A stretch of 64,000 nucleotides of DNA from Shimia sediminis (GCF_003990645.1 NZ_RYZK01000001.1:434001-498000), one strand, 5' to 3'; shown: positions 8,331 through 18,273, counted from the first letter of the stretch. Notes: generated from the letters alone by a model not told the origin. Made by a program: numbers and translations.

Positions 8331-9221
8331 GTGCTTCATTCAATGACGGGATTTGCCGCGCTCAAGGGGGCGGCTCAGGGGTATAGCTGGGGCTGGGACC
8401 TGCGCAGCGTGAACTCCAAGGGGTTGGATCTGCGCCTCCGCGTCCCGGACTGGATTGAAGGCCTCGAGGCCGCCTTGCGCCGTGATCTTGGCAAAGCCAT
8501 GGCCCGCGGATCCGTTACCCTTTCCTTGCGCGTCCAAAAGGACGAGGACGAAACACAGCTCGCGCTGAACACACAGCAACTCGCCGCGGTACTCGAAGCC
8601 ATGGGAGAGGTCGAAGACCGCGCGATGGAACGTGGCCTGTCGCTGGCACCTTCCAAGGCCAGCGATATTCTGGGTCTCAAAGGCGTGCTGGATACCGCCA
8701 GTTTCGAAACCGATACCTCGGCCTTGCGCGCGGCGATCCTCAAGGATCTGCCGCATCTTCTCGACAGTTTCCTCGACATGCGCCGCAACGAGGGCGAAGC
8801 CCTCGACAGTGTCCTCAAAGATCAGCTCAACCAGGTTGAGACATTGACCGCACAGGCCGAAGACGCCGCAGAGGCCCGCAGAGATGAGACAGCCGCCAAC
8901 CTGCGCGCAAATCTCGCGCGAGTGCTGGACAATACTGACGGAGCGGACGAGGCGCGCGTGGCTCAGGAACTTGCCATGATAGCTGTGAAAACCGATGTCA
9001 CGGAAGAGATCGACCGCCTGCGCGCCCATGTCGTTGCCGCCCGCGACCTTCTTGCCAAAGGCAGCCCAGTGGGCCGCAAGATGGATTTCCTCATGCAGGA
9101 ATTCAATAGAGAAGCCAACACTTTATGCTCCAAAGCTCAATCAGTTGATCTGACGCGGATCGGGTTGGACCTCAAGGCCGTGATCGATCAGATGCGCGAA
9201 CAAGTACAAAACGTGGAATAA
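8331..9221 (+). CDS. YicC family endoribonuclease
   Basis: The start is taken as GTG 8331, preceded by AGGAG at good spacing, giving LHSMTGFA, the conserved N-terminus of the family; the upstream in-frame ATG at 8274 would add 19 unrelated residues. The 296-residue protein has the YicC N-terminal domain ([15 protein letters not shown]) and the DUF1732 C-terminal domain ([14 protein letters not shown], then [21 protein letters not shown]). Escherichia coli YicC is an RNA-binding endoribonuclease implicated in small-RNA decay. The gene is four bases upstream of gmk, a conserved pairing in proteobacteria. Confidence 0.92.
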   Translation: MLHSMTGFAALKGAAQGYSWGWDLRSVNSKGLDLRLRVPDWIEGLEAALRRDLGKAMARGSVTLSLRVQKDEDETQLALNTQQLAAVLEAMGEVEDRAMERGLSLAPSKASDILGLKGVLDTASFETDTSALRAAILKDLPHLLDSFLDMRRNEGEALDSVLKDQLNQVETLTAQAEDAAEARRDETAANLRANLARVLDNTDGADEARVAQELAMIAVKTDVTEEIDRLRAHVVAARDLLAKGSPVGRKMDFLMQEFNREANTLCSKAQSVDLTRIGLDLKAVIDQMREQVQNVE

Positions 9222-9225
9222 CACA

Positions 9226-9867
9226 ATGACCAACCGCCGCGGGCTACTCATCATCCTGTCTTCGCCATCTGGCGCAGGCAAATCCACCTTGGCCCGTCGC
9301 CTGATGGAGTGGGATCCCGGCCTCAGCTTTTCGGTTTCTGCCACCACCCGTGCGCCGCGCTCGGGCGAAGAACACGGGCGCGAATACTTCTTCCTCAGCG
9401 AAGACGATTTCAAAACGCAGGTCGCCGAGGGGCAGATGCTGGAACACGCTCATGTCTTCGGCAATTTCTACGGCTCACCCGCCGGCCCGGTCAAATCCAC
9501 CATCGAGTCCGGCAACGACGTTTTGTTCGACGTCGACTGGCAGGGCGAGATTCAAATCCGCAACTCGGATCTCGGCAAACATGCCCTGTCCATCTTCATC
9601 CTGCCACCATCGATCACCGAATTGCACCGTCGGCTTGTCACCCGCGGACAGGACAGTGAAGAGGTGATCTCGAAACGGATGCAGAAAAGCTGGGATGAGA
9701 TCAGCCACTGGGGTGCCTATGACTACGTGTTGATCAATGACGATCTTGATGCCACCGAAGCGCAATTGAAAACCATCATCAGCGCCGAGCGGATGCGGCG
9801 CGAGCAACAACCGTCTCTGCAGACTCATGTCCACACCCTGCAGGCCGAATTCGAGGAGATGTCCTGA
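9226..9867 (+). CDS. gmk: Guanylate kinase
   Basis: The 213-residue enzyme phosphorylates GMP to GDP with ATP. It shows the P-loop [13 protein letters not shown] at residues 10-22, the GMP-binding region [19 protein letters not shown] and the lid stretch [17 protein letters not shown]. Size and motifs are complete. It follows yicC by four bases, and its TGA shares a base with the ATG of the carbonic anhydrase-like gene, so the three genes form one translationally linked unit. Confidence 0.97.
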   Translation: MTNRRGLLIILSSPSGAGKSTLARRLMEWDPGLSFSVSATTRAPRSGEEHGREYFFLSEDDFKTQVAEGQMLEHAHVFGNFYGSPAGPVKSTIESGNDVLFDVDWQGEIQIRNSDLGKHALSIFILPPSITELHRRLVTRGQDSEEVISKRMQKSWDEISHWGAYDYVLINDDLDATEAQLKTIISAERMRREQQPSLQTHVHTLQAEFEEMS

Positions 9868-10388
9868 TGCCGCTTTATGAACTCGAAGGGATTGCCCCGA
9901 CGCTTTCTGACGACACTTGGGTTGCGCCCGATGCAAATGTCATCGGCAATGTTTCGGTGAAAGAGGGGGCCTCGATCTGGTTCGGCTGCACCATTCGCGG
10001 GGATAACGAGCCCATCGTGATCGGCCGGGGGTCCAACGTTCAGGAAAATACCGTGATGCACACCGATCCGGGGTGCCCGTTGACCATCGGAGAAAACTGC
10101 ACCATCGGCCACAAGGCCATGCTGCACGGGTGCACAATTGGCGACAACAGCCTGATTGGCATGGGAGCTACGGTTCTGAACGGCGCAAAGATTGGCAAAA
10201 ACTGCCTGATCGGGGCAGGGGCGCTGGTCACGGAAGGCAAGGAAATCCCGGATAATTCTCTGGTCATGGGTGCGCCGGGAAAGGTCGTGCGCCAGCTGGA
10301 TGAAACCGCAGCCAAGGGTCTGACCGGCAGCGCGTTGCACTACCAAGCCAACATGCGCCGCTTCCGAGATGGGTTGAAAGAGGCCTGA
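9867..10388 (+). CDS. Gamma carbonic anhydrase family protein
   Basis: This 173-residue left-handed beta-helix protein has hexapeptide repeats throughout (VIGNVSV, CTIRGDN, LTIGENCTIG, CTIGDNSLIG, AKIGKNCLIG). The three candidate zinc histidines are present in VMHTD and IGHKAMLHG, the arrangement of Cam/YrdA/PaaY-type proteins. Many family members bind zinc without proven carbonic anhydrase activity, so hydration of carbon dioxide is possible but not certain. Its start overlaps the gmk stop by one base. The next gene, phoR, begins after a 163-base AT-rich gap. Confidence 0.9.
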   Translation: MPLYELEGIAPTLSDDTWVAPDANVIGNVSVKEGASIWFGCTIRGDNEPIVIGRGSNVQENTVMHTDPGCPLTIGENCTIGHKAMLHGCTIGDNSLIGMGATVLNGAKIGKNCLIGAGALVTEGKEIPDNSLVMGAPGKVVRQLDETAAKGLTGSALHYQANMRRFRDGLKEA

Positions 10389-10551
10389 GTTTCGGTAGAA
10401 TCACATAAAGAATGGACTGCAAACCACTGAATAAAAACAATATATGTACGGATTGAATCTTTTGTAACGCGCACCCATTGCGACTTTACAACCCAGCGTT
10501 TGCGGTCAATCTTGGGGTGGTTATCCACGTCTGGTTCCAAGCAAGCCCAAA

Positions 10552-11589
10552 ATGACACCCGCCACGATTCAATCCTACCTCGACGCAATTCCGCTGCCTG
10601 CAGTCTTTGTTGGCATCGATCAGCGCATTCTGGGCGCCAACGCGCGGGCAGTGGCCATCAACCCCTTGGCGGGTGACAACCAACCTTTCGTTCTGATTTT
10701 CCGGCAACCCGGGCTGATCGAAGCCATTGAGAATTGCCTCGATCACCAATCCGCACGGAAAGCCGTCTATTATCACACCGACGGCCCGCATGAAGTTCGC
10801 TTTGATGTCACATTGTCTTATGTCGCCGGCGAACACCTCAGCGGGGTTCTTTTGTGTTTCACAGACGTGACCGAGCTGGAACAGGCCGATCAGATGCGCC
10901 GCGACTTTGTCGCCAATGTCAGCCACGAGCTGCGTTCACCGCTCACGGCGATCCTCGGCTTTATCGAAACTCTTCAGGGACCCGCGCGCGATGACCCGAA
11001 CGTGCGTGGACGTTTTCTTGGCATCATGTCTGCCGAAGCAGGGCGCATGAACCGGCTGGTCGGAGATCTCCTGTCGCTGAGCAAGGTAGAAGAAGACGCC
11101 CGCCGCCGTCCCAAGGACGAGATCGACATGGATGCCCTGATCCGCTCGGCGGTCAGAAACCTCGCCCCCTTGGCCGCGGAAGATGGCAGCAATGTTCTGT
11201 ACGATGCGCCCGAAACCGCGCCGATGGTTGTCGCAGACCACGATCAGATGATGCAGGTTTTTACCAACCTGATCGAAAACGCCCTCAAGTATGGCGGGCC
11301 AAAAACCGAGGTCGCCATTCACATTCGCGATGTGGATCGTGACGCAGGCCTGCGGGGTCCTGCATGGTGCATCGATGTCACCGACAATGGCCCCGGCATC
11401 GACCCCGCGCATATCCCGCGCCTGACCGAGCGTTTTTATCGAATCGATTCCCATCGATCGCGCGAGATGGGCGGCACCGGTCTGGGGCTTGCGATTGTGA
11501 AACACATCCTCAATCGCCACCGGGGACGCCTGCGCATCGACAGCACCAAGGGCAAAGGCAGCACTTTCACAGTGGTTTTGCCGAAATAA
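10552..11589 (+). CDS. phoR: Phosphate regulon sensor histidine kinase PhoR (soluble form)
   Basis: The 345-residue kinase has an N-terminal PAS domain (about 5-105), the H-box FVANVSHELRSPLTAILGF with the phosphorylated histidine near residue 125, and a complete HATPase_c domain (FTNLIENALKYGG, DNGPGIDPAHI, GGTGLGLAIVKHILNRH). It senses phosphate status through the Pst transporter and PhoU and phosphorylates PhoB. No transmembrane helix is visible, unlike the textbook PhoR, so membrane contact would have to come from PstC/PhoU. It opens the phoR-pstSCAB-phoU-phoB cluster; a Pho box sits after it, before pstS. Confidence 0.92.
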   Translation: MTPATIQSYLDAIPLPAVFVGIDQRILGANARAVAINPLAGDNQPFVLIFRQPGLIEAIENCLDHQSARKAVYYHTDGPHEVRFDVTLSYVAGEHLSGVLLCFTDVTELEQADQMRRDFVANVSHELRSPLTAILGFIETLQGPARDDPNVRGRFLGIMSAEAGRMNRLVGDLLSLSKVEEDARRRPKDEIDMDALIRSAVRNLAPLAAEDGSNVLYDAPETAPMVVADHDQMMQVFTNLIENALKYGGPKTEVAIHIRDVDRDAGLRGPAWCIDVTDNGPGIDPAHIPRLTERFYRIDSHRSREMGGTGLGLAIVKHILNRHRGRLRIDSTKGKGSTFTVVLPK

Positions 11590-11616
11590 TGACAATCGGG
11601 CAGGGGAAATCTCCCC

Positions 11617-11649
11617 CTGTCATAAAACCGTTACATCCCCGTCACAAAA
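11617..11649 (+). promoter_or_regulatory. Pho box (three PhoB half-sites) upstream of pstS
   Basis: Three heptamers, CTGTCAT at 11617, CCGTTAC at 11628 and CCGTCAC at 11639, are spaced exactly 11 bp apart and separated by A-rich or ATCC tetramers, matching the direct-repeat PhoB recognition pattern. The site is about 75 bases upstream of the pstS start and the gene for PhoB itself ends this cluster, implying positive feedback under phosphate limitation. Confidence 0.85.
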
Positions 11650-11721
11650 GCTTAGTCAGCCGACCGTAAATCCACGGCCAAGGTCGTCACACAAGACGAC
11701 CAAATCTATGGAGTTTAAAAC

Positions 11722-12756
11722 ATGTCCTTCAAACTGACCGCGTCTGCCGTAGCCATTGTCGCCGCTGCCTCCGCTGCTGACGCCCGCGATCAATTGCAGA
11801 TCAAGGGCTCTTCGACCGTTCTGCCCTATGCCACCATTGTTGCCGAAGCTTTCGGCGAGAACTTTGATTTCCCGACACCGGTTGTAGAAGGTGGCGGATC
11901 GGGTGCAGGCCGCAAAGCCATGTGCGAAGGCGTTGGTGAAAACACCATCGACATTGCCAACTCATCCTCGCGTATCAAACCGTCGGACATCGAGCTGTGC
12001 GCCTCGAACGGCGTGAACGAGATCATGGAAGTGCGCTTTGGCTATGACGGCATCGTCTTTGCTTCGGACATCAACGGTCCTTCGTTCGCCTTTACCCCGG
12101 CTGACTGGTTCAACGCCATCGCCAAAGAGATCGTCGTGGACGGCAAGCTGGTCGCCAACCCCAACGCGAAATGGTCGGACGTCAACGCCGATCTTGCTGC
12201 CAACGACATCCTGGCCTTTATCCCGGGCACCAAGCACGGCACCCGCGAAGTCTTTGACAAAAAGGTTCTGGAAGCTGGCTGTAAAGCAACCGGCGCGCTG
12301 GACCTCTTGATCGACGCCAATGGCGGTGACAAGAAAGCTGGTAAGAAAGCCTGTCACGCCCTGCGCACCGACGGTCTGTCGGTCGACATTGATGGCGACT
12401 ATACCGAGACCTTGGCGCGTCTTGACGCCAACCCCCAAGCCATCGGCGTCTTTGGTCTGTCGTTCTACCAGAACAACACCGATAAGCTGATCGTGGCCAC
12501 CATGGACAACGTGACCCCCTCGACCGAGACCGTGGCCTCGGGTGAATACCCCGTGTCGCGCCCGCTGTTCTTCTACGTGAAGAACGCGCATCTGGGTGTA
12601 ATCCCTGGCCTGCAGGAATACATCGAGTTTTTTGTCAGCGACGACATGGCCGGCCCGGATGGCCCGCTGGCTGAATATGGTCTGGTTTCGGACCCCGAGC
12701 TTGCCAAGACCCAGGACATGGTCGCAAACGGCACCCCCATGGGCCCAATGAACTAA
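11722..12756 (+). CDS. pstS: Phosphate ABC transporter substrate-binding protein PstS
   Basis: The 344-residue protein has a signal peptide (hydrophobic residues 5-21, cleavage near ADA-RDQ) and the PBP-like fold of PstS: QIKGSSTVLPYATIVAE, VEGGGSGAGRKAMCEG and DIANSSSRIKPSDIELC include the phosphate-binding serine, glycine and aspartate positions. It binds orthophosphate in the periplasm for PstCAB. A GGAG ribosome-binding site precedes the start, and a triple-half-site Pho box lies upstream, so expression should rise on phosphate starvation. Confidence 0.96.
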   Translation: MSFKLTASAVAIVAAASAADARDQLQIKGSSTVLPYATIVAEAFGENFDFPTPVVEGGGSGAGRKAMCEGVGENTIDIANSSSRIKPSDIELCASNGVNEIMEVRFGYDGIVFASDINGPSFAFTPADWFNAIAKEIVVDGKLVANPNAKWSDVNADLAANDILAFIPGTKHGTREVFDKKVLEAGCKATGALDLLIDANGGDKKAGKKACHALRTDGLSVDIDGDYTETLARLDANPQAIGVFGLSFYQNNTDKLIVATMDNVTPSTETVASGEYPVSRPLFFYVKNAHLGVIPGLQEYIEFFVSDDMAGPDGPLAEYGLVSDPELAKTQDMVANGTPMGPMN

Positions 12757-12834
12757 GACCAAAACGATTGGGTGGCGCCCGACCTCCGGGCGCCACCTTC
12801 GCCTTATCACCCTGCCTCGTGCGTTGGAGACCCC

Positions 12835-14295
12835 ATGAGCGTCGGACTCGTTATCCTCGTCGTCGTCGCAATCGCGACCGTCGGCTTTTTTATTGGCCGC
12901 GCGCGTGCTGTCAGCTCGGTGGCCGGTGATGTACGTCAGCTGCACTCACTGCCCAGCTACTACGGCCAGACCGTGTTCCTGTTCTCGGCGGTTCCGGCAC
13001 TGCTGGTGACTCTGGCATGGCTGCTCCTGCAGCCGCTTTATGTTGAAAATCAGGTTTCTGGGATAATCCTGCCCGGCGATATTGCCGAGGGCAGCTCGCT
13101 GGATCTGGTCATGGCCGACGTGCGCCGCATTTCCTCGGGGTTGGATACAGCCGTTGCCGCGGGTGTGCTCGACAAAAACGCTCTCACCCAACTGGATGCG
13201 TCACAAACCGATGTGCGCGCCTTGCTGGGTGATGTGGGGGTCGCACTGGCCTCGGACGTTCATCCCAATGTCTTTGCAGCAGCGCGCGAGTACCGCGCGA
13301 CCACTGCAACGCTCAAAGGGGCGATGGCGGCTGTGGCAGTCGTGCTTGCCGTGCTGGGCGCCGTGATCGCATTCGCGCGCATTCACCCTGAGTATCGCGC
13401 CCGCAATGTGTCGGAACTGGCGATCAAGTCCCTGCTGATCCTGTCATCAATGGTGGCCATCCTCACCACTGTTGGCATCATCTTTTCGCTCTTGTTCGAA
13501 ACCTCGAACTTTTTCCGCATGTACCCGGCCAGAGACTTTTTCTTCAACCTGACCTGGAACCCGCAGTTTACCGGGGGATCAGACCTCGGCATCCTGCCGC
13601 TGCTCTGGGGTACGCTTTATGTGTCTTTCGTGGCCCTGATCTTTGCCGTGCCAATCGGACTTCTCGTGGCAATCTACCTGTCAGAATATGCGTCCCGAAA
13701 AGTGCGCTCCATCGTCAAGCCCGCCATCGAAGTTTTGGCAGGTATCCCCACCATCGTTTACGGCCTCTTTGCGCTGATCACCATCGGCCCGCTCCTGCGC
13801 GATTACTTTGCCCAACCGCTTGGGCTTGGCGCGTCTTCGTCTTCGGTTCTGACCGCCGGAGTCGTCATGGGCATCATGCTGATCCCCTTCGTGTCGTCGC
13901 TGTCCGATGACGTGATCAACGCCGTACCCCAGGCCATGCGCGACGGCTCTTATGGGCTTGGCGCGACCCAATCGGAAACCGTAAGACAGGTTATCCTGCC
14001 AGCTGCGTTGCCGGGTATCGTTGGGGCGATCCTGCTTGCTGCCTCGCGGGCCATTGGCGAAACCATGATCGTTGTCATGGGGGCAGGGGCCGCTGCCAAG
14101 CTCTCGCTCAACCCGTTTGAGGCAATGACCACCATCACTGTGAAAATCGTCAGTCAGCTGACCGGTGACACCGAGTTTGCCAGCCCCGAAACGCTGGTGG
14201 CCTTTGCCCTCGGCCTGTCGCTCTTTGTGGTTACGCTCTGCCTCAACGTCCTCGCACTCTATATCGTGCGCAAATATCGGGAAGAATACGAATGA
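12835..14295 (+). CDS. pstC: Phosphate ABC transporter permease PstC (extended form)
   Basis: Start chosen at ATG 12835 (TTGGAGA upstream; begins MSVGLVILVVVAIATVGFF); an in-frame ATG at 12772 would add 21 residues of non-membrane sequence. At 486 residues it is much longer than Escherichia coli PstC (about 320). The extra N-terminal part contains membrane segments and a periplasmic region of about 100 residues (SLDLVMADVRRISSGLD). The C-terminal half is the BPD_transp_1 permease with the EAA loop (AMRDGSYGLGATQSETVRQVILP). Long PstC is usual in alphaproteobacteria. Its end overlaps pstA by four bases. Confidence 0.94.
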   Translation: MSVGLVILVVVAIATVGFFIGRARAVSSVAGDVRQLHSLPSYYGQTVFLFSAVPALLVTLAWLLLQPLYVENQVSGIILPGDIAEGSSLDLVMADVRRISSGLDTAVAAGVLDKNALTQLDASQTDVRALLGDVGVALASDVHPNVFAAAREYRATTATLKGAMAAVAVVLAVLGAVIAFARIHPEYRARNVSELAIKSLLILSSMVAILTTVGIIFSLLFETSNFFRMYPARDFFFNLTWNPQFTGGSDLGILPLLWGTLYVSFVALIFAVPIGLLVAIYLSEYASRKVRSIVKPAIEVLAGIPTIVYGLFALITIGPLLRDYFAQPLGLGASSSSVLTAGVVMGIMLIPFVSSLSDDVINAVPQAMRDGSYGLGATQSETVRQVILPAALPGIVGAILLAASRAIGETMIVVMGAGAAAKLSLNPFEAMTTITVKIVSQLTGDTEFASPETLVAFALGLSLFVVTLCLNVLALYIVRKYREEYE

Positions 14296-15644
14296 CCGAT
14301 GTAACCTCTGGTGCCAACATGGCGCCGAAACCAAAGACCTCGCTCTTGGTGCAAGACGCGCGCACCAAGCGACGCAATGCCGCCGAGGCCCGGTTTCGCA
14401 CCTATGGCGTTGTCGCCATCACCATCGCGATGCTGGCTCTGGTTGGGCTGCTCAGCTCGATCCTCTACAATGGCTCTTCTGCCTTTCGGCAGACGTTCAT
14501 CACGCTCGATGTCTACCTTGATCCCGCCAAGCTCGACAAAGACGGCTCAGGCGACATTGCCAAGATCGCCAAGGTCACAACCTTCGGCTACGCCCCTCTG
14601 ATCAAGAAGTCTTTTGAGGCAGAATTCGAAAAATCCGGTATCGGCGTGGACGGCATGAAGTCGAAAGACGCCGCCAAGATGATCTCAAAAGAGGGCCCGG
14701 CCGAGCTGCGCCGCTTTGTGTTGGCTCACCCGCATATGATCGGCGAAACCGTGACCTTCGAATTCCTCGCCTCGGGCCGGATTGACGGCTACTACAAGGG
14801 CCGCGTCACGATGAAAAGCGCCGAGATCGACAAGAATGTCTCGCCCCAGCAACTCCAGCTCGCAGATCAACTGAAAGCAGCGGGTCTGCTGGAAACCAAG
14901 TGGAACTGGGGCTTTCTGACCCGCGCGGATGCCTCCGAGAATCGCCCCGAAGCCGCCGGTCTGGGCGTCGCCATCCTCGGGTCATTCTACATGATGATCG
15001 TGGTGCTCTGTCTGGCGCTGCCCATCGGCGTGGCCACGTCAATCTATCTGGAAGAATTCGCGCCAAGGAACTGGATCACGGACGTGATCGAGGTGAACAT
15101 CTCGAATCTCGCCGCCGTGCCCTCGATTGTCTTTGGTATCCTTGGCCTCGCGATTTTCATCAACTTTGCGGGTCTGCCACAATCGGCGCCCATCGTGGGC
15201 GGCCTCGTGCTGACCCTGATGACGCTGCCGACTATCATCATCGCCACCCGCGCTTCGCTAAAAGCCGTGCCGCCGTCGATCCGCGATGCCGCGCTGGGGG
15301 TAGGGGCCTCGAAAATGCAGGCCGTGTTCCACCACGTCCTGCCGCTCGCCGCGCCCGGCATCCTGACCGGCACCATCATTGGTCTGGCACAGGCGCTTGG
15401 CGAAACCGCACCGCTTCTCTTGATCGGCATGGTGGCATTCGTCCGCGAATTCCCCGGCGCACCGCCCGAGGGCTTCTTTGACCCCGCCGCTGCACTGCCG
15501 GTTCAGGTCTACAACTGGACCCAACGCGCCGATCCGGCCTTTGTCGAACGCGCCTCCGGGGCCATCATCGTTCTTCTGGTGTTCCTTCTTTGTATGAACG
15601 CCATCGCCATTCTTCTCCGCCGCCGTTTCGAACGCCGCTGGTAA
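14292..15644 (+). CDS. pstA: Phosphate ABC transporter permease PstA (extended form)
   Basis: This 450-residue permease carries about 200 extra residues before the transport domain: an N-terminal membrane segment near residues 40-62 and a DUF3333-type periplasmic region containing TFGYAPLIKKSFEAEFEKSG and SAEIDKNVSPQQL. The transport core has the EAA loop SIRDAALGVGASKMQAVFHHVLPLAAPGILTG. It pairs with PstC to form the membrane channel. The start overlaps the pstC stop in ATGA, so translation is coupled. Confidence 0.95.
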   Translation: MTDVTSGANMAPKPKTSLLVQDARTKRRNAAEARFRTYGVVAITIAMLALVGLLSSILYNGSSAFRQTFITLDVYLDPAKLDKDGSGDIAKIAKVTTFGYAPLIKKSFEAEFEKSGIGVDGMKSKDAAKMISKEGPAELRRFVLAHPHMIGETVTFEFLASGRIDGYYKGRVTMKSAEIDKNVSPQQLQLADQLKAAGLLETKWNWGFLTRADASENRPEAAGLGVAILGSFYMMIVVLCLALPIGVATSIYLEEFAPRNWITDVIEVNISNLAAVPSIVFGILGLAIFINFAGLPQSAPIVGGLVLTLMTLPTIIIATRASLKAVPPSIRDAALGVGASKMQAVFHHVLPLAAPGILTGTIIGLAQALGETAPLLLIGMVAFVREFPGAPPEGFFDPAAALPVQVYNWTQRADPAFVERASGAIIVLLVFLLCMNAIAILLRRRFERRW

Positions 15645-15654
15645 GCTATAGGGT

Positions 15655-16458
15655 ATGAAAATGTACGACGCATCTAATCCGGGGGTCACTTTGGAACAGA
15701 CCGACATCAAGATCGCAGCCAACAAGGTTCAGGTCTATTACGGCGAAACCCACGCCATCAAGGATGTGAACATCGACATCCAGGAAAAGACCGTGACTGC
15801 CTTTATCGGCCCCTCGGGCTGTGGCAAGTCGACCTTTCTGCGCTGCCTCAACCGGATGAACGACACCATCGACATCTGCCGCGTCGAGGGGGATATCCAC
15901 CTGGATGGCGAAGACATCTATGACAAACGCGTGGACCCGGTTCAACTGCGCGCCAAGGTGGGCATGGTGTTCCAAAAACCAAACCCGTTCCCCAAGTCGA
16001 TTTACGACAACGTCGCTTATGGTCCCCGGATCCACGGGCTTGCCCGCAACAAGGGTGAACTCGATGAAATTGTTGAAAAAGCCCTGCGTCGCGGCGCCAT
16101 CTGGGATGAGGTCAAGGATCGCCTTGATGCACCCGGAACCGGCCTCTCCGGTGGGCAACAACAGCGCCTCTGCATCGCGCGCGCCATCGCCACAGAACCC
16201 GAAGTTCTGCTGATGGACGAACCCTGTTCGGCGCTCGATCCAATCGCCACCGCGCAGGTTGAAGAGTTGATCGATGACCTGCGCGCACGCTACTCGGTGG
16301 TCATTGTGACCCACTCGATGCAACAGGCGGCCCGTGTCAGCCAGAAAACCGCATTCTTCCATCTTGGCAATCTTGTCGAATACGACGACACGGCCAACAT
16401 ATTTACCAATCCGCGTGACGAGCGCACCGAAAGCTACATCACCGGCCGTATCGGTTAA
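15655..16458 (+). CDS. pstB: Phosphate ABC transporter ATP-binding protein PstB
   Basis: The 267-residue ATPase shows Walker [12 protein letters not shown] near residue 43, [28 protein letters not shown] (the PstB-specific Q-loop region), the signature [16 protein letters not shown] and Walker [14 protein letters not shown]. It drives phosphate import through PstCA and, with PhoU, takes part in phosphate signalling. It follows pstA by 10 bases and precedes phoU by 14. Confidence 0.97.
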   Translation: MKMYDASNPGVTLEQTDIKIAANKVQVYYGETHAIKDVNIDIQEKTVTAFIGPSGCGKSTFLRCLNRMNDTIDICRVEGDIHLDGEDIYDKRVDPVQLRAKVGMVFQKPNPFPKSIYDNVAYGPRIHGLARNKGELDEIVEKALRRGAIWDEVKDRLDAPGTGLSGGQQQRLCIARAIATEPEVLLMDEPCSALDPIATAQVEELIDDLRARYSVVIVTHSMQQAARVSQKTAFFHLGNLVEYDDTANIFTNPRDERTESYITGRIG

Positions 16459-16472
16459 GAAAGAGCAGACCC

Positions 16473-17186
16473 ATGAACGACAGGCATATTGTCTCCGCAT
16501 TCGATTCTGAACTCGAGGAAATCCAGGCCCATGTGATGAAGATGGGCGGGCTCGTCGAAAAGGCCATTCTGGATGCGTCCAAGTCCTTGAAAAATCACGA
16601 CGAAGAACTGGCCGAACAGGTCAGGGGCAACGACAAGGCCATCGACGCGCTGGAAGAGCAAATCAACGATGAATGCGCGCGCCTGATTGCCCTGCGTGCG
16701 CCCACGGCAACCGACCTGCGCGTTGTGCTTTCGGTGATGAAAATCATCGGCAACCTCGAGCGTATCGGCGACTACGCCAAGAACATGGCCAAGCGCACCA
16801 GCATTCTCGTGCACATGACACCAGTGGAAGGGGCCCGTGGTGCCCTGCGCCGCATGGCGCGCGAAGTGCAGCTGATGCTCAAGGATGCCCTGGACGCCTA
16901 TATCCAACGCGACGCGGAACTTGCCCATGACATCCTCGAACGTGATCGCGATATCGACCAGATGTACAACGCGCTGTTCCGCGAATTCCTGACCTTCATG
17001 ATGGAAGATCCGCGCCACATCACACCCTGTATGCACCTGCATTTCATCGCAAAAAACACCGAGCGGATGGGCGACCATGTGACCGCGATTGCGGAACAGG
17101 TGATCTATTTGGTGACCGGACAAACCCCGGACGAAAGCCGCCCGAAATCCGACCACTACGACCCGGCCTTGCATTCCGCCGAATAA
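16473..17186 (+). CDS. phoU: Phosphate signalling regulator PhoU
   Basis: The 237-residue all-helical protein has two PhoU repeats (about residues 18-105 and 120-208). The metal-binding signatures E-x3-D-x3 are visible in LRVVLSVMKIIGNLERIGDYAKNMAK and in HLHFIAKNTERMGDHVTAIAEQ. PhoU links the Pst transporter to PhoR and keeps the kinase in the phosphatase mode when phosphate is plentiful. It sits between pstB and phoB as in many alphaproteobacteria. Confidence 0.96.
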   Translation: MNDRHIVSAFDSELEEIQAHVMKMGGLVEKAILDASKSLKNHDEELAEQVRGNDKAIDALEEQINDECARLIALRAPTATDLRVVLSVMKIIGNLERIGDYAKNMAKRTSILVHMTPVEGARGALRRMAREVQLMLKDALDAYIQRDAELAHDILERDRDIDQMYNALFREFLTFMMEDPRHITPCMHLHFIAKNTERMGDHVTAIAEQVIYLVTGQTPDESRPKSDHYDPALHSAE

Positions 17187-17207
17187 CGACCTCAGGAGTT
17201 TTGGACA

Positions 17208-17897
17208 ATGGCGCAGGATCACCCAACCGTCCTCGTGGTGGAAGACGAACCCGCACAGCGCGAAGTGCTGGCATATAACCTCGAGGCCGAAGGCTTTGAC
17301 GTGGTCAAAGCGGCTGATGGCGACGAAGCACTGCTGTTGGTGGCCGAGACCACGCCGGACATCATCGTTCTGGACTGGATGCTGCCGGGAACGTCCGGCA
17401 TTGAAATCTGTCGGCGCCTCAAATCACGCGCCAAAACGGCCGCGATCCCGGTCATCATGCTTTCCGCGCGATCCGAAGAGGTAGACCGGGTGAGGGGGCT
17501 TGAAACCGGGGCTGACGACTATGTTGTCAAACCATACTCGGTGATGGAACTCATGGCGCGCGTGCGCAATCAGTTGCGTCGCGTACGTCCGGCTGCGGTT
17601 GGACAGCGTCTACAGTATGAAGACATCGTGCTGGATGGTGAAACACACCGCGTGACGCGCAATGACAAACCGCTGAAGCTGGGCCCAACCGAGTTTCGCT
17701 TGTTGTCAACGTTCATGGAAAAGCCAGGTCGGGTCTGGAGCCGCGAGCAATTGCTGGATCGGGTCTGGGGGCGCGACATCTATGTCGACAGCAGAACCGT
17801 GGATGTCCACATCGGGCGGCTGCGCAAAGCACTTTGCTTTCATGGAGGGGACGATCCACTTCGAACCGTCCGAGGCGCTGGCTACGCATTGGGATAG
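17208..17897 (+). CDS. phoB: Phosphate regulon response regulator PhoB
   Basis: The 229-residue protein has an N-terminal receiver (VVEDEPAQREVL; phospho-acceptor Asp in IVLDWMLPGTSG; conserved Lys in DYVVKPYS) and a C-terminal OmpR/PhoB winged helix (GPTEFRLLSTFMEKPGRVWS and YVDSRTVDVHIGRLRKAL). CAGGAG provides a ribosome-binding site. It activates pst and other phosphate-starvation genes from Pho boxes such as the one before pstS. It is the last gene of the cluster. Confidence 0.96.
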   Translation: MAQDHPTVLVVEDEPAQREVLAYNLEAEGFDVVKAADGDEALLLVAETTPDIIVLDWMLPGTSGIEICRRLKSRAKTAAIPVIMLSARSEEVDRVRGLETGADDYVVKPYSVMELMARVRNQLRRVRPAAVGQRLQYEDIVLDGETHRVTRNDKPLKLGPTEFRLLSTFMEKPGRVWSREQLLDRVWGRDIYVDSRTVDVHIGRLRKALCFHGGDDPLRTVRGAGYALG

Positions 17898-18273
17898 CAC
17901 GTGCGGAATACCTAGGGGTGCGGTGGCCCATGTGGCATCCAATATTCCCATAATCCGTATTATGTAATTATTTGAGTGTGCAGGCAACTTGCGGTCACCC
18001 GGCAATATCCAAAAAATAATTGTTAGGACTGCCGCGCAACACATTGTTATAATGCTATTCTTTAAACATCAGCCTCTCAATCAGTATGAACTTGTCCAGA
18101 ACCAGAAATCTCTGGGCAAGACCAAACCACGCCTACCGAAACAGTGACCGTCACCATGTGCACAAGCGTCGCATAGTTGCTTAGAAAACATACAGCGCCA
18201 CGAAGCACGATCAGATGCTAGACAGACGCCTGTGCAATTATATAACGTCTCCCACATCGAATTGGGGAACATC
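17898..18273. other. AT-rich intergenic region between phoB and aroQ
   Basis: No coding potential is apparent in these 376 bases. A small hairpin ATAAT-ccgt-ATTAT lies at 17950-17963 but lacks a T-run. A TATAAT hexamer at 18048-18053 could be a minus-10 element for aroQ-luxR transcription; no good minus-35 hexamer is at the right distance. The composition is clearly lower in GC than the flanking genes. Confidence 0.4.
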
